Positions 1 to 9,885 are shown, counted from the first letter of the stretch. The stretch: 64,000 bases of DNA from Bacteroidales bacterium (GCA_017513445.1 JAFXFS010000010.1:1-64000), one strand, 5' to 3'. Notes: generated from the sequence alone by a model not told the origin. Program-made: numbers and translations.

Positions 1-855
1 ACCAGGAAGTATCGGCACAATACGAGGAAAACCATACTTTATATTTGTTGGAGTGCTACCTTCAAGAATATCACAATACAAGTTTTCACGACGCATAGTA
101 ACAAAACCGTCTTTCACTTCTGCGATATCAAACTCTTGTCCTGCAGCAACGATATTTCCGGGTAATCTTACAAAATAGTGAACATGTTCTGCTACAATTG
201 TTCCAACATTTCTAGGAATACAATTTAGAACCAATATTGCTCTTTGCACTATTTGCGGCTGAGCAGGCATGGGTGAACCATATAGAGGATTATATGTTGG
301 TTGTATCCAATATAATTCCTGTTTTGTTATTTGTCGAAATTCAAAGTCTAAAGTTATATCAGGATGGATGTTGCGATTCATAATATCTCGAATCTCGTAA
401 TCCTCCATTGAATTAATCGTAGTTGAATAACGCTTGTGATATTGCTTTGTCTTTAAATTCTGATGGGCTGTATGACTTTGTGGAATATCTACAATATATA
501 TAACTTCATTTGGCTTGGTCATATCTACAACCAAACAACTAATTTCTAATCCTTTAATTTTAGGACTGATATTACTTGATATAACTTGGGCTATGGTTTC
601 CTTGGATACTTTTGTGGTATCTATCGGTGTTATATGGGATGGAATATGCCGTTTATCTTCTTCGTCAAACTCCTTAACACCATATATTATGGTGCCACCA
701 TTAGCATTAGCCATTGCACTAACATCCTTGGACATTTCGCCTTTCCATTTATCGCTGGTTGTGTTGATGTCGCTTTTGTACTCAAGTGTTGTGCTTTCTT
801 CAACGCCGGCAGCAATCAATGCATTAATATCGTCAATTGAGGTTATTTTATTCAT
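1..855 (-). CDS. AlbA_2 (Schlafen-type) domain protein, 3' end cut by window edge
   Basis: This reading frame is open from an ATG at 855 to the left edge, giving 285 residues with no stop in view, so the gene is partial. The N-terminal 100 residues look like an AlbA_2 (divergent AAA_4/Schlafen-like) domain: an ES(T)TLEYKSD motif, then DVSAMANANGGTIIYGVKE. AlbA_2 domains are known from nucleic-acid-binding or putative regulatory proteins that often sit beside restriction systems. The remainder has no motif I recognise. It is the last visible gene of the leftward defence operon, 84 bp after the preceding stop; an inverted repeat fills that gap. Function is unknown. Confidence 0.75.
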   Translation of the reverse strand, partial: MNKITSIDDINALIAAGVEESTTLEYKSDINTTSDKWKGEMSKDVSAMANANGGTIIYGVKEFDEEDKRHIPSHITPIDTTKVSKETIAQVISSNISPKIKGLEISCLVVDMTKPNEVIYIVDIPQSHTAHQNLKTKQYHKRYSTTINSMEDYEIRDIMNRNIHPDITLDFEFRQITKQELYWIQPTYNPLYGSPMPAQPQIVQRAILVLNCIPRNVGTIVAEHVHYFVRLPGNIVAAGQEFDIAEVKDGFVTMRRENLYCDILEGSTPTNIKYGFPRIVPILPG

Positions 856-870
856 ATCAAAATATACTTG

Positions 871-938
871 TTAGCATAACCTATCATAAAATATAGAAAA
901 AGTGTGGTTTTTGCATATTATATGATAGGTTGAGCAAA
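871..938. repeat. Imperfect inverted repeat between two AlbA_2 genes
   Basis: Arms at 871-894 and 915-938 are near-complementary. The core is AACCTATCATA at 878-888 against TATGATAGGTT at 921-931. The roughly 20-base loop is AT-rich and no T-run follows. It may be a weak transcript hairpin that lowers expression of the distal gene, or a protein-binding palindrome. The sequence shows only the symmetry. Confidence 0.6.
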
Positions 939-939
939 A

Positions 940-2331
940 TTACTGATTGTTTTTTATGCTATTTTTCAAAGCTATACCCTTTGCTGTAAGACGGTATTTT
1001 TGCAACTTACTTTGTTTCTCATTGGGTAGAGTAAACTCTATATAACCTTCATCAAGAGCAGGTTTGATATATGTGCTACGGAAATATGTTCGGTGCTTTA
1101 TGCCAATAAAGGATTGTAGCGTATCTCTATCAACTTCTCCTTCAATGCAAGTAACAATAGTTCTAATAGCTTTAGATACACTTCCAACATCATGAGCAGT
1201 ATCATGAGCAGTATCATGAGCAGTATCATGAGCAGTATCATGAGCAGTATCATGAGCACTTATAGGCAAAGTAATACGGATAAAGTTGTCTGTAAACTTG
1301 AAGCAATCTTCACCATAAGCACGCAAGATACGAGGAATACCAGAGCCCAATGATTCTACCAATTCCACATCGCGATAAATCCGCATCAGCTCCTTGTTAC
1401 GTGGAATGGATATACCATTGAAGAACTCATCTCTTGTGAGAGATTCGGGCAAGCGACCAGCCGATGTAATTTCAAGTCTGTCAGGAAATATCTCAAACTT
1501 AGGCGGTACTTCAAATGAATAATCGTTATGCACAATGGCATTGATGACAGCCTCGCGCAAAGCAACCTTATTCCACAATGGAGTTTCAATGCGCTCCATT
1601 GGAGTTATTGTTGCAGCAACCTTATTCTCTATATCCAACTTTGATAATACACTCTTGGTGGCTTTGATAAGAGAGCAATAGCCATACTCGTTATTCTCAA
1701 TCAAATCGCAACGATCAAGACTTGAATACTTTGCCACCTTGATTGAGTTGCTATTCTCGTCAGCAAGCAGATATGCCACATAGTTATACTTGCCATCATC
1801 TGTAAGCAATTCCAATGTTCGCTTGAAATTATCATTGAGTCTTTTACCTCGCTCATCATAATAGATACGCAACTGCTCAAAACTCAAATCTTGACGATTT
1901 GACACAATGCGCCCGATAGAGTTGCGGGTACGCATAGCAAACAAACGGTCAATTTGCTCCTGTGGCATAGGCTCGGCAGATGTTCCAACACGCATATACG
2001 CACCTCGTGGAGTCATACCATACTTCGTTTTGAAATACGGCTTCTCTATTCCACTCGCTACCGTAACTTTGATAATGCTGCGTCCATCCTTTTGCTCCTC
2101 AGCAATATCGAATAGGCCCATAGCAGAAGGTGAAATGTTGTGCTTTATGCGGTCTTTCAACCGAAGCATACAATCGTCTACATCACTGACACCCACAGTT
2201 GAGCCATCTTTATCAATGCCGATATAGATGTATCCGCCCTCCTTGTAGTTAAGGAACGCCACAACCTCCTTCTCAATATCAAGTTCCGAGGTTAATTCTC
2301 TTTTATATTCTATGCGGTTGGTTTCTGTCAT
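940..2331 (-). CDS. AlbA_2 / GHKL-type ATP-binding protein with HDTA repeats
   Basis: A 463-residue protein. Residues 5-110 form an AlbA_2 domain (NRIEYKRELT, then FLNYKEGGYIYIGIDKDG). Residues about 240-370 resemble the HATPase_c_4 fold of 'ATP-binding protein' family members (LREAVINAIVHNDYS, then ESLGSGIPRIL). A linker of six HDTA-type tetrapeptides follows near residues 358-381, and then a probable winged-helix tail. Such proteins commonly accompany type I restriction genes and are presumed DNA-binding or regulatory, but no reaction is established. The gene starts 18 bp after the TIGR02391 gene, so it is probably cotranscribed with it. Confidence 0.8.
   Translation of the reverse strand: MTETNRIEYKRELTSELDIEKEVVAFLNYKEGGYIYIGIDKDGSTVGVSDVDDCMLRLKDRIKHNISPSAMGLFDIAEEQKDGRSIIKVTVASGIEKPYFKTKYGMTPRGAYMRVGTSAEPMPQEQIDRLFAMRTRNSIGRIVSNRQDLSFEQLRIYYDERGKRLNDNFKRTLELLTDDGKYNYVAYLLADENSNSIKVAKYSSLDRCDLIENNEYGYCSLIKATKSVLSKLDIENKVAATITPMERIETPLWNKVALREAVINAIVHNDYSFEVPPKFEIFPDRLEITSAGRLPESLTRDEFFNGISIPRNKELMRIYRDVELVESLGSGIPRILRAYGEDCFKFTDNFIRITLPISAHDTAHDTAHDTAHDTAHDTAHDVGSVSKAIRTIVTCIEGEVDRDTLQSFIGIKHRTYFRSTYIKPALDEGYIEFTLPNEKQSKLQKYRLTAKGIALKNSIKNNQ
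1189..1260. repeat. 12-bp tandem repeat, six units, inside a CDS
   Basis: Six head-to-tail copies of ATCATGAGCAGT run from 1189 to 1260; the last copy has one changed base. In the gene on the minus strand they encode an (HDTA)n linker between the ATPase-like and C-terminal domains. Because the unit is a multiple of three, slippage would change linker length without a frameshift. Confidence 0.97.
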
Positions 2332-2349
2332 AAGAATTCTATCTAATTA

Positions 2350-3081
2350 CTAAACAAGTTCATCATCTATCTTATACATTAGCATACTAGCAAAATGCAG
2401 TTTTCTAATGGCATTATCTTTAGTTATCAACAGATTGTTATGCGCTTGAGGATTTCTGATTCCAATCATTGCCCCAGCAAACATTTCCATATATCCCTGT
2501 TGTATATTGGTTCCTGTTTCTGTGGATATATCTCCAAGTTTAATTATTGGATTCTGAACAGAAAATGCGGCCTGCATTAATTTTGCGCCATCCTTCTCTA
2601 CCGACGTTCTATCTTTATATATTTTTTTTACTCGCGTGTTTATTTCTTTAAACGCAGCTTCTACTGCATCCGCATAATGCTCATTATTAAAACGAGTTTT
2701 AGAAACAGTAACTATCTGTGGGTGTATATTTTCCCAAATAGACGACGGATTATTATTGCTAGATCCATTTAGATATGTTATAGTTGCTATAACTTCGCCA
2801 AAAGAGTATGGGTTAATACCATTCTGAGGAGTTACTAGTTGTTGACCAAATTGATTCACCGAGATTAGATCCGATGTTTTTAAGTTAGGTAGTATCTTAT
2901 CTCTCAACCTGTCTCTAAATGTATGATACTCTTCTGGTATTAATGGAATTAATTGATATAAAGCACTATAAAGGTCATTATAACTGATAGCGTTGCTAGG
3001 AATCCGTCGTACATTAATCATATTACGAATGCTATCAACAACTTGAATACATTTATTTAACTGTTCTCTATATTTGTTCAT
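2350..3081 (-). CDS. TIGR02391 (Ymh) family protein
   Basis: A 243-residue protein. Its C-terminal half carries the signature of the TIGR02391/Hypoth_Ymh family: a helix with AAFKEINTRVK, then KLMQAAFS, LGDISTETGTNIQQGYMEMF, a GAMIGIRNPQAHN motif and a final FASMLMYKID helix. The biochemical role is not established; members are frequent in defence islands and near restriction-modification genes. The N-terminal half (about 1-110) has no recognised domain. Its ATG overlaps the upstream GIY-YIG stop codon by ATGA, which indicates translational coupling and a related job. Confidence 0.8.
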   Translation of the reverse strand: MNKYREQLNKCIQVVDSIRNMINVRRIPSNAISYNDLYSALYQLIPLIPEEYHTFRDRLRDKILPNLKTSDLISVNQFGQQLVTPQNGINPYSFGEVIATITYLNGSSNNNPSSIWENIHPQIVTVSKTRFNNEHYADAVEAAFKEINTRVKKIYKDRTSVEKDGAKLMQAAFSVQNPIIKLGDISTETGTNIQQGYMEMFAGAMIGIRNPQAHNNLLITKDNAIRKLHFASMLMYKIDDELV

Positions 3082-3908
3082 AGTTCCAATTGTTTTCTGT
3101 AAACTGAATCTAATGTGTTACCTTCTTTATCTTTCCACACGAACCAGCCATTATTGCTACTGCCTATGCAGAAGTCAGCTGCAGTACTTGGGCTTGGGAA
3201 AGTTTTATCGGAGGTCATTACTAATTCATCATTTTCAATGGAGGTATACTCATGTAGCATGCTTTCACGTTTTTCTTTCCAGTTGAAAGATGGTACCATA
3301 GTTTTGGCAATAACACTGCCTTTCAAAACCGTAAAGCCATTGGAACTATAGAAGCCCTTCGCTTCACAACCACGCCCTTTAGTATAGAACAGATGTTCTG
3401 CTTTTGGCTGCGATACCTCAAAGATGTTGCAGCCGATGAATGAGGCCAGGAACTTTACATCCTCAAAAAACTCATCCATTGAGTCCTGCTGATATTCGGG
3501 CAAATTTGGAGCCTTTGGTGTCTGCTTATTGTCGCTCAATACAAAGGCATTGGCTTTCTTTGCTTCGGCTATTGCCTTGTGTTCTAAATATTGTACATCT
3601 GCTTTGGTCATATCGGCATCTTTTGACACAAATATGAGAGCTTTCTGCCAAAATGCTTTCTTGCTGTCGTGGTCTTTCACTCGCTCACGGAAATTCTCCG
3701 TTTCCCCAATATATGCCTGAGGTTTTGTCGCCTCATCCTCGCCTAGCAAAATATAAAATGCAGGCTTCTGTAACTTCTCTTGCGTATTTAGATATGAGAG
3801 GTTGGAGCGTGGCACAACAAACATCTGGCAAATCTTATTGCTGATAAATGCGTATTGAGTCCCCTTTGGATCTCCATCAATTAAGTATGTAGTTACTGTT
3901 TTGCCCAT
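3078..3908 (-). CDS. GIY-YIG nuclease family protein with DUF4357
   Basis: A 276-residue protein. A GIY-YIG-type nuclease fold lies at about residues 50-140: FYILLG as the GIY strand, AYIGETENFRERVKDH as the YIG strand plus catalytic Arg helix, and a YLEHKAIAEA helix supplying Glu. The C-terminal 90 residues match the DUF4357 pattern, ending PSTAADFCIGSSNNGWFVW. This combination is common beside type I restriction genes in many phyla. It may cut DNA as an accessory effector, but its target is unknown. It starts 2 bp after the upstream 156-residue gene and overlaps the next gene by 4 bp. Confidence 0.85.
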   Translation of the reverse strand: MGKTVTTYLIDGDPKGTQYAFISNKICQMFVVPRSNLSYLNTQEKLQKPAFYILLGEDEATKPQAYIGETENFRERVKDHDSKKAFWQKALIFVSKDADMTKADVQYLEHKAIAEAKKANAFVLSDNKQTPKAPNLPEYQQDSMDEFFEDVKFLASFIGCNIFEVSQPKAEHLFYTKGRGCEAKGFYSSNGFTVLKGSVIAKTMVPSFNWKEKRESMLHEYTSIENDELVMTSDKTFPSPSTAADFCIGSSNNGWFVWKDKEGNTLDSVYRKQLEL

Positions 3909-3910
3909 AA

Positions 3911-4381
3911 TTACTTATCCTCAATGATATGTTTAAACACCTCGTTGATTTGATTTACTTTTATATTTCCAGAATGTACGTCTTTTGCCAGCAAAAACAA
4001 ATCTTTGCTAATAGGTTGCAGTCTGATACCATCCCATTCAACTGGATTATTTAATTCCGAATTAGCGAAAGCACTAATATCCTCTGTAACTGTTATATTG
4101 TGAAAGCTGAACTGTATGCCATAGCACCTAATATACATACAATGCTGCTGAGAATCATAGTATAACTCATCAGCATATCCATTTTCAAAGTGAGATGTGA
4201 GATAATTAACTAACCTTGATACACGAGGTTTAATATATCCATAACTTAATTCTTTTTTGTATTCCTTATCTTTAATTGCAGCATTAAGCAAATTCAAAGA
4301 ACACAATGTTATAAATACATCATTCTTGTGTTCAACTTCTCGTTGAATATATTGCTTGGCCTCGTCGATCAATGCTTTCAT
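3911..4381 (-). CDS. Hypothetical protein in the hsd operon
   Basis: A 156-residue protein that I do not recognise. It has no signal peptide or membrane segment. The N-terminal third is charged and probably helical (KQYIQREVEHKNDV); the middle has alternating hydrophobic residues (MYIRCYGIQFSFHNITV) suggestive of beta strands. It lies 21 bp downstream of hsdR and 2 bp upstream of the GIY-YIG gene. Operon position suggests a role with the nuclease or restriction complex, but nothing in the sequence assigns a function. Confidence 0.7.
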   Translation of the reverse strand: MKALIDEAKQYIQREVEHKNDVFITLCSLNLLNAAIKDKEYKKELSYGYIKPRVSRLVNYLTSHFENGYADELYYDSQQHCMYIRCYGIQFSFHNITVTEDISAFANSELNNPVEWDGIRLQPISKDLFLLAKDVHSGNIKVNQINEVFKHIIEDK

Positions 4382-4402
4382 ATTTATTCTAATATTACAT
4401 GT

Positions 4403-7400
4403 CTATATTCTTCCTCCCACTCCCTTAAACTTCTCCACGAATGCTACAATCAATTGGAATACCTTATGTTTCTTAGTCAAATACATTGGATTCAATGGAC
4501 TCATCTTTGGTAGAATACTATTAAAATCGGTTCCATTCTCACTAACAAACTCACGTTTTAGTGAAACTGTAATATAGCGCTTTGCCTCTTCTTCATTTAG
4601 ATTTTCTGAAGCAATTAACTCCGACGCTTCCTTTGCCTGTTTACCCTGTGCATATTCAAAGAATGATTCAATAATAGAAGCCTTATCAGTAATAGTATCC
4701 AAATCAGTCTCGTTAATAAAATCAACAATAAGACTTTCCTTTGCTCTATTTCCAACACTTGCACGAATTACACCTCGTATCTCTTCAATCAATGCAGTTT
4801 TATCTTTGGTCTTATTATTCTTCTCGAAGATTAACTCCAGTATATAGTCCAAGTTTATCTCTTGAGATTTAAGCAGGTCAATCTCAAAGACAACGTCATC
4901 CCAATCAATCTTAGATTTTTCGGCAGCAGAACCATCCTTCTCACGTCTTAACCAATCTCTAATATCGTTATAAGTAGATTTGTAATCTTGAACGGCTCGT
5001 TCAGACAACATTTCTACCTGTTGCATATCCTTAATGTCCTCATCTGTTACAAAATATGTATTTTTAAATTCCTCAACAGCATTGGGATTATCTAAGTCTA
5101 TAGCTTGCAAAGCCCTAAGATGAGTATATTCATCATAGTTCTGCAAAATATTCTCGATTCGTAAGTACTCTCCAAAGAGTTTAGAAAAATCCTTTTTATC
5201 TTGTTCTGTCTCTATTTTATCAACATCAGGGAATCTTTCATTTAACTCTTTTACAACCTCAATATATCCTCTACGAGCTTCCCCCGTAACAATATCCTTG
5301 AATCCTTCTAAATACTCTTTGTAACTTCTTTCGAGCACTACATTTCTAGTATTACTATCTCCAAACAGAGTTATAGCATCAATTGTATGTTGCTCTAAAT
5401 CCCTAAATGTAACGATATTACCGAATGTCTTTGTTGCATCAAAAATTCTGTTTGTACGTGAGAACGCTTGAATTAGTCCGTGATAACGTAAATTCTTATC
5501 AACAAATAGAGTGTTTAGCGTAGGGGCATCAAAGCCGGTAAGGAACATACCTACAACGATAACAAGGTCTATTTCCTTACTCTTTACTCGCTTGGCTATA
5601 TCTCTATAATAGTTTTGGAATTCTCTGCTGTCTACTCCAAAACTTGTTTTAAACATAGCATTATAATCGTTGATGGCATTAGTCAAAAATTCTTTCGCAC
5701 TAATATCCATTGCCGTTGGCTCAAAATTCTCATCGATAATTTCGCCAATTGCCGATTGCTCTTCATTAGCAGCAAATGAAAAGATTGTTGCTATTTTCAG
5801 GGGCTTTTCAGAGCATTTCTGAAGATTGTTTAATTCCTCATAATAGCACTTAGCAGCGTCTACACTACTAACTGCAAACATCGCATTAAAACCCTTATTC
5901 GCACCTATACTTCGATGAGTTTTTATCTTGAAATTATCCAATATATATTGAGATATTTCTTTGATACGTGCAGGGTGCAGCAGCGCAGACTTGTTTTCTG
6001 CCGCACTTAACTTTTTCTCATCTCGTTCAGTTTCGATTCCCTTGAATCGAGGACGAACATTGTTATAATCGACCTTGAATTTTAGAACCTTTTCATCACG
6101 AATGGCATCTGTAATAACATACGAATGCAACTCTCTTCCAAACACACTCGCAGTGGTATCAGAACCAAGTGCATTTTCAGGGAAGATTGGAGTTCCTGTA
6201 AAGCCGAACTGATAGTATTTCTTGAACTTCTTCTTTAATTGCTTTTGAGCCTCTCCAAATTGTGAACGATGCGCCTCGTCAAAGATAAAGACGACCTGTT
6301 TCTGATAAATAGGCAAATCACTTTCGCTCTTCATCAGATTGTTCAGTTTCTGGATTGTCGTAACAATAATTTTATTGTCGTCTTTGTCAATATTTCTCTT
6401 CAACCCAGCAGTACTTTCTGATCCATTTACACTATCAGGAGAGAATCGTTGGTACTCCTTCATTGTTTGATAGTCAAGGTCCTTCCTGTCAACAACAAAG
6501 AACACTTTATCAATGAAGTCAAGTTGAGTTGCTAGTCTTGCAGCCTTAAAGCTCGTTAGAGTCTTACCCGAACCTGTTGTATGCCATACATATCCACCAC
6601 CTTCAGTAGTAGACCATTTCTTTGCTTGGTATGAACTCTTAATCTTCCACAATATTCTTTCTGTCGCCGCAATCTGATACGGTCTCATAATTAGTAACGT
6701 ATCGTTGGAGTCAAATACCGAGTATGTCAAAATTACATTCAGTAAGGTGTTTTTTTGAAAGAATGTTGCAGTAAAGTCTTTCAGATCTTTAATCAATGTA
6801 TTGTTCGCCTTTGCCCAATTCATGGTAAAGTCGAAACTATTTTTATTACGCTCGACAGTATTGGCAAAATAACGACTATCTGTACCATTAGATATGACAA
6901 AGATCTGAATATATTTGTATAGCGAGTTATTCGTGTTAAAACTCTCTTTTGAATATCGGTGTACTTGATTGAATGCTTCTCTGATTGCTACACCTCGCTT
7001 CTTCAGTTCAACTTGAACCAGAGGTAATCCATTAACCAATATTGTAACATCGTAACGATTAAGATGGGTACCTTCTTGTACAAACTGCCTGATAACTTGA
7101 ACCTTATTTCTTGATAGGTTTTGCTTGTCTACCAAATAGATGTTTTTAATATGACCATCATCAAAGACGAAATCATAGATATAATCATCTTGGATTTTTC
7201 TTGTTTTCTCGACGAGAGAATCGCTTGGTTTATCAAGATATTCTTCTACATATCTCGCCCATTCGCTATCAGTAAATTCAACATCATTGAGTGCTTGCAG
7301 TTGCGTTCTGACATTAGCAAGCAATGCTTCAGGAGTATTTAAGTCAGGTAAATATTCGTAACCCTGATACCTTAAATCTTGAATAAACTCATGTTCAAGC

Positions 7401-7510
7401 AATGCCTCCGTTTGATACGCAACAGAAGGCTCATTTAACACTGAGTACTTTTCATAGTCATCAAGCACTATGAAATTATTTGATTCTGCTATAGTGTTAT
7501 AATATGCCAT
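4403..7510 (-). CDS. hsdR: Type I restriction enzyme, R subunit
   Basis: HsdR is the motor and nuclease subunit of a type I restriction complex: it translocates DNA with ATP and cuts unmethylated DNA far from the recognition site. The 1035-residue protein shows a PD-(D/E)xK nuclease (Asp154 in NRYDVTI, Glu168-x-Lys170 in QVELKKRG), Walker A GSGKT at 313-317, DEAH at 411-414, and later SF2 motifs ([28 protein letters not shown]). Length is normal for the family. I chose the ATG at 7510; an upstream TTG at 7543 would add 11 residues overlapping prrC. The prrC stop precedes this ATG by one base. Confidence 0.96.
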   Translation of the reverse strand: MAYYNTIAESNNFIVLDDYEKYSVLNEPSVAYQTEALLEHEFIQDLRYQGYEYLPDLNTPEALLANVRTQLQALNDVEFTDSEWARYVEEYLDKPSDSLVEKTRKIQDDYIYDFVFDDGHIKNIYLVDKQNLSRNKVQVIRQFVQEGTHLNRYDVTILVNGLPLVQVELKKRGVAIREAFNQVHRYSKESFNTNNSLYKYIQIFVISNGTDSRYFANTVERNKNSFDFTMNWAKANNTLIKDLKDFTATFFQKNTLLNVILTYSVFDSNDTLLIMRPYQIAATERILWKIKSSYQAKKWSTTEGGGYVWHTTGSGKTLTSFKAARLATQLDFIDKVFFVVDRKDLDYQTMKEYQRFSPDSVNGSESTAGLKRNIDKDDNKIIVTTIQKLNNLMKSESDLPIYQKQVVFIFDEAHRSQFGEAQKQLKKKFKKYYQFGFTGTPIFPENALGSDTTASVFGRELHSYVITDAIRDEKVLKFKVDYNNVRPRFKGIETERDEKKLSAAENKSALLHPARIKEISQYILDNFKIKTHRSIGANKGFNAMFAVSSVDAAKCYYEELNNLQKCSEKPLKIATIFSFAANEEQSAIGEIIDENFEPTAMDISAKEFLTNAINDYNAMFKTSFGVDSREFQNYYRDIAKRVKSKEIDLVIVVGMFLTGFDAPTLNTLFVDKNLRYHGLIQAFSRTNRIFDATKTFGNIVTFRDLEQHTIDAITLFGDSNTRNVVLERSYKEYLEGFKDIVTGEARRGYIEVVKELNERFPDVDKIETEQDKKDFSKLFGEYLRIENILQNYDEYTHLRALQAIDLDNPNAVEEFKNTYFVTDEDIKDMQQVEMLSERAVQDYKSTYNDIRDWLRREKDGSAAEKSKIDWDDVVFEIDLLKSQEINLDYILELIFEKNNKTKDKTALIEEIRGVIRASVGNRAKESLIVDFINETDLDTITDKASIIESFFEYAQGKQAKEASELIASENLNEEEAKRYITVSLKREFVSENGTDFNSILPKMSPLNPMYLTKKHKVFQLIVAFVEKFKGVGGRI

Positions 7511-7511
7511 C

Positions 7512-8636
7512 TTATTCTTCTTTATAATAATTCTTATCGACAAGATGCTTCAAGAGCAATTTTAATGTATTCTTCTCTGGCTCTGTAGGTTCTGGAATAG
7601 CCTCGTTTGACAATGTAGAATGACTTGTAAACTGAATAATCCTGTTATAATATGTTTTCTTGTCATCAGGTAACAAGTCTGACCATTGAGGATAGTCTAA
7701 AAAGTTTGCAGTCTTTTCATAAAGATTTCGAAGAAGCATGAAATGATACTTTTCAATCTTATTATCATCAACTGCTTCTTGGAGGACAGACCTCAAATAC
7801 AAGTGGTATGAGAAACTCTTATTTGAGTCTCCAAGTTTTCCATTCAACTCATATGTGCCATTATCTTCTTTCTTTAATAGATAGCAGCACTCGTTTCCTT
7901 GCTTATTTTTCTTCTTAAGCTCTAACTCGTTGTAAAGTACATTATAAAACAATGGATTATGAGTTGTAATGATAAATTTAATATCAGATTTACTCGACTT
8001 TATTAATTCAGCAATATTAACAGCAAGTTCTATTAGGTGATTCTCATCCAAAGAACTAACAGGATCATCTATAAAGATATATTCTAATTCATCAAATTGG
8101 TTGGTGTCACGATTTGCAGGTTCTGGCTCATTCAATGTATCTACAATCAGTTTTATTAAGCTAAAACACACACACCAAATAAGACAACTCTCTTCTCCTT
8201 TGGAGATTTTAATATTGTCTATCTTATTATCATCTCCACGCTCTAATGAAAAAGTAATCTCATTGAAGTCTTCGTTAAATGATGGAGTAAGTTTGTCGTT
8301 CGTATAATGTTGGAAGTGGGTAATTACATTAGACTCTTGACCTTGATCTTTGAATATCCAATCTGTAAAGTTGTTTGGATGTATGATTAACTTTCTGTTT
8401 TTATCTTCGTCTAAATCATTATCCCAATAAAACAAATCTTCTGTGAAAGCATTGTAGTAAAGAACTTTTATAGGCTTCTCTTCTTCTGCTTCTTCTCCTT
8501 CTGTTTTGGGAGCAACCAACTCCTTAAACTCGCGAGAGAGGCGAGTTTTTCCAACGCCATTGAAGGCATAAATCAACTGAACCTTCTTGTCGGCATCTTT
8601 GAGCATTTGGGCTATTTCAGTCAATGTCTTTCCCAT
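7512..8636 (-). CDS. prrC: PrrC-like anticodon nuclease (ABC-type ATPase + ACNase domain)
   Basis: E. coli PrrC cleaves the tRNA-Lys anticodon loop when a phage peptide disables the associated EcoprrI restriction enzyme. This 374-residue protein has the same plan. The N-terminal ABC-type ATPase has Walker A FNGVGKT, an ISKGEES signature, Walker B/D-loop [11 protein letters not shown] and switch ITTHNP. The C-terminal domain contains R-x3-E (RNLYE, Arg303 and Glu307) and His339 exactly 32 residues after the Glu, matching the spacing of the PrrC triad Arg320-Glu324-His356. The gene lies between hsdS and hsdR, as prrC does. The ATG is one base after the hsdS stop; a GTG at 8645 would add three residues. 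The tRNA target is not predictable. Confidence 0.82.
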   Translation of the reverse strand: MGKTLTEIAQMLKDADKKVQLIYAFNGVGKTRLSREFKELVAPKTEGEEAEEEKPIKVLYYNAFTEDLFYWDNDLDEDKNRKLIIHPNNFTDWIFKDQGQESNVITHFQHYTNDKLTPSFNEDFNEITFSLERGDDNKIDNIKISKGEESCLIWCVCFSLIKLIVDTLNEPEPANRDTNQFDELEYIFIDDPVSSLDENHLIELAVNIAELIKSSKSDIKFIITTHNPLFYNVLYNELELKKKNKQGNECCYLLKKEDNGTYELNGKLGDSNKSFSYHLYLRSVLQEAVDDNKIEKYHFMLLRNLYEKTANFLDYPQWSDLLPDDKKTYYNRIIQFTSHSTLSNEAIPEPTEPEKNTLKLLLKHLVDKNYYKEE

Positions 8637-8637
8637 A

Positions 8638-9885
8638 TCAAGCACTTAGTTTATACTCTGGAAATGATAGTAGTTTATCTCTATAATATTCATACTGCTC
8701 TTGCACTGCTGCAATCTCTGCGGGTAAACCTTGCACAAGGTCGTTAACTAATCTTTCAAATTTATCAAGGATATTGACAATGCGCGCTTGCTCTGCTAGA
8801 GATGGTATAGGGATCTCAAACTGTTCTAATTGCGATTGGTGTAATCTAATAACTTTCGTTCCAGTAACTCTACTTCTTTTGTATCTTGCAAATGCATAAG
8901 TTTGAAAATAATATGCTATATACTTGGGATTTTGGTTGTGAGAAAATGCTAAGCTATCACCGCTAATACAAATCTCTTCATTTCCAAGCCAAGCTACAGA
9001 TTTGCAAACATCATCAATGTTTTCACTTACAGTTGCGAATACCAAATCACCATAATGGGCCTTTTTGCACTTCTTAGCCGTTTCGCTACTTACATACGAT
9101 TTTGTCTTTGTTGCAAATGTTCCATAATGTGTATATATCTGGCCATAATGAATGCATGGAATTCCACTCTCTGTGAAATCCTTCTTTTGCAAACCATTTC
9201 CTCTTATAAATGTACCTATCTCACTCATTTTCATCCATATTACACCTTGAATACCCCCCCCTATTTCATTGAAAGTCAACAACTTATTTCGGTAGTATTC
9301 ATATTGTTCTTGTCTCGCTTGCAGCTCCGCTTGCAGCTCCGCTGCATATTCCGCGAAGCGGTCGAGAATTTTCGCTATCTCCTCTTGCACAACAATAGGA
9401 GGTACTGGTATTTCAAAAGTTTCCATTAATTTGGTGGAACTTAAATTGGGCTGGGCTCCACCTCCTGCAAGCACATATAAAGTCCCTGAATTTGCAAGAA
9501 GTACATGATATAAATATCTACTTGATAGAATACCATTATGAGGTTTAAATTTCCCAACTCGTTGGTTTAAATATGAGATATCATTATAATTATAATATCC
9601 TATTTTGCCAGTCGTAGCTCCTGACATTGCAATTAAAATATCTCCATATTGTATGGAAAATTGTTCCAGGTCAGTTTTGTAATCCTCTTTATAAAAATAT
9701 TTAACATCATCTATATCAACAGTACGACCATTAATATTAGTTATACGAATAATCTTTTCTCCATCTTCCCTAAAAAGACTACTTTTAAAAGCAAACCCAT
9801 TTACAAAATCACAAACCTCCCCCAGTTTCATGCTTTTAACCCCATTTGGACAAAACTCATCTATTAATTTTTTCAACTTACTCAT
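8638..9885 (-). CDS. hsdS: Type I restriction-modification specificity subunit, two TRDs
   Basis: HsdS reads the two halves of the DNA target for the HsdM2S methylase and the HsdR complex. The 415 residues divide into TRD1 (about 15-165), a central conserved helix (about 166-205), TRD2 (about 218-385) and a distal conserved helix. The two helices resemble each other: [13 protein letters not shown] and [13 protein letters not shown]. Two unstable features are visible: a 12-bp repeat giving AELQAELQ at 182-189, and G8 encoding Gly209-211 just before TRD2. The start overlaps the hsdM stop (ATGA). The window shows the in-frame state. Confidence 0.95.
   Translation of the reverse strand: MSKLKKLIDEFCPNGVKSMKLGEVCDFVNGFAFKSSLFREDGEKIIRITNINGRTVDIDDVKYFYKEDYKTDLEQFSIQYGDILIAMSGATTGKIGYYNYNDISYLNQRVGKFKPHNGILSSRYLYHVLLANSGTLYVLAGGGAQPNLSSTKLMETFEIPVPPIVVQEEIAKILDRFAEYAAELQAELQARQEQYEYYRNKLLTFNEIGGGIQGVIWMKMSEIGTFIRGNGLQKKDFTESGIPCIHYGQIYTHYGTFATKTKSYVSSETAKKCKKAHYGDLVFATVSENIDDVCKSVAWLGNEEICISGDSLAFSHNQNPKYIAYYFQTYAFARYKRSRVTGTKVIRLHQSQLEQFEIPIPSLAEQARIVNILDKFERLVNDLVQGLPAEIAAVQEQYEYYRDKLLSFPEYKLSA
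9254..9261. repeat. G8 homopolymer tract in hsdS (C8 on + strand)
   Basis: Eight consecutive C on the + strand, read as G8 in hsdS codons 209-211, lie between TRD1 and TRD2. Translating the alternatives by hand, loss of one G gives a stop five codons after the tract (GTG TAA). Gain of one G gives a stop twelve codons after it (GAG TGA). Either change would leave a one-TRD HsdS. An in-frame ATG pair directly downstream (residues 218 and 220) could restart the second half. Confidence 0.9.
9317..9340. repeat. 12-bp direct repeat in the hsdS spacer helix
   Basis: Two perfect copies of GCTTGCAGCTCC plus a partial third encode a repeated AELQ tetrapeptide in the central conserved helix of HsdS. 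In EcoR124 versus EcoR124/3, two or three copies of a four-residue repeat at this place change the number of unspecified bases between the half-sites. Confidence 0.9.

Noticed and set aside
515..874. Open frame on the + strand with hydrophobic residues
   Set aside because: It lies opposite the real AlbA_2 gene on the minus strand, whose protein has recognisable motifs. The + frame has none.
7511..7543. Upstream TTG start for hsdR giving an 11-residue extension
   Set aside because: An ATG one base after the prrC stop repeats the spacing seen at the hsdS-prrC junction, and the extension would overlap prrC.
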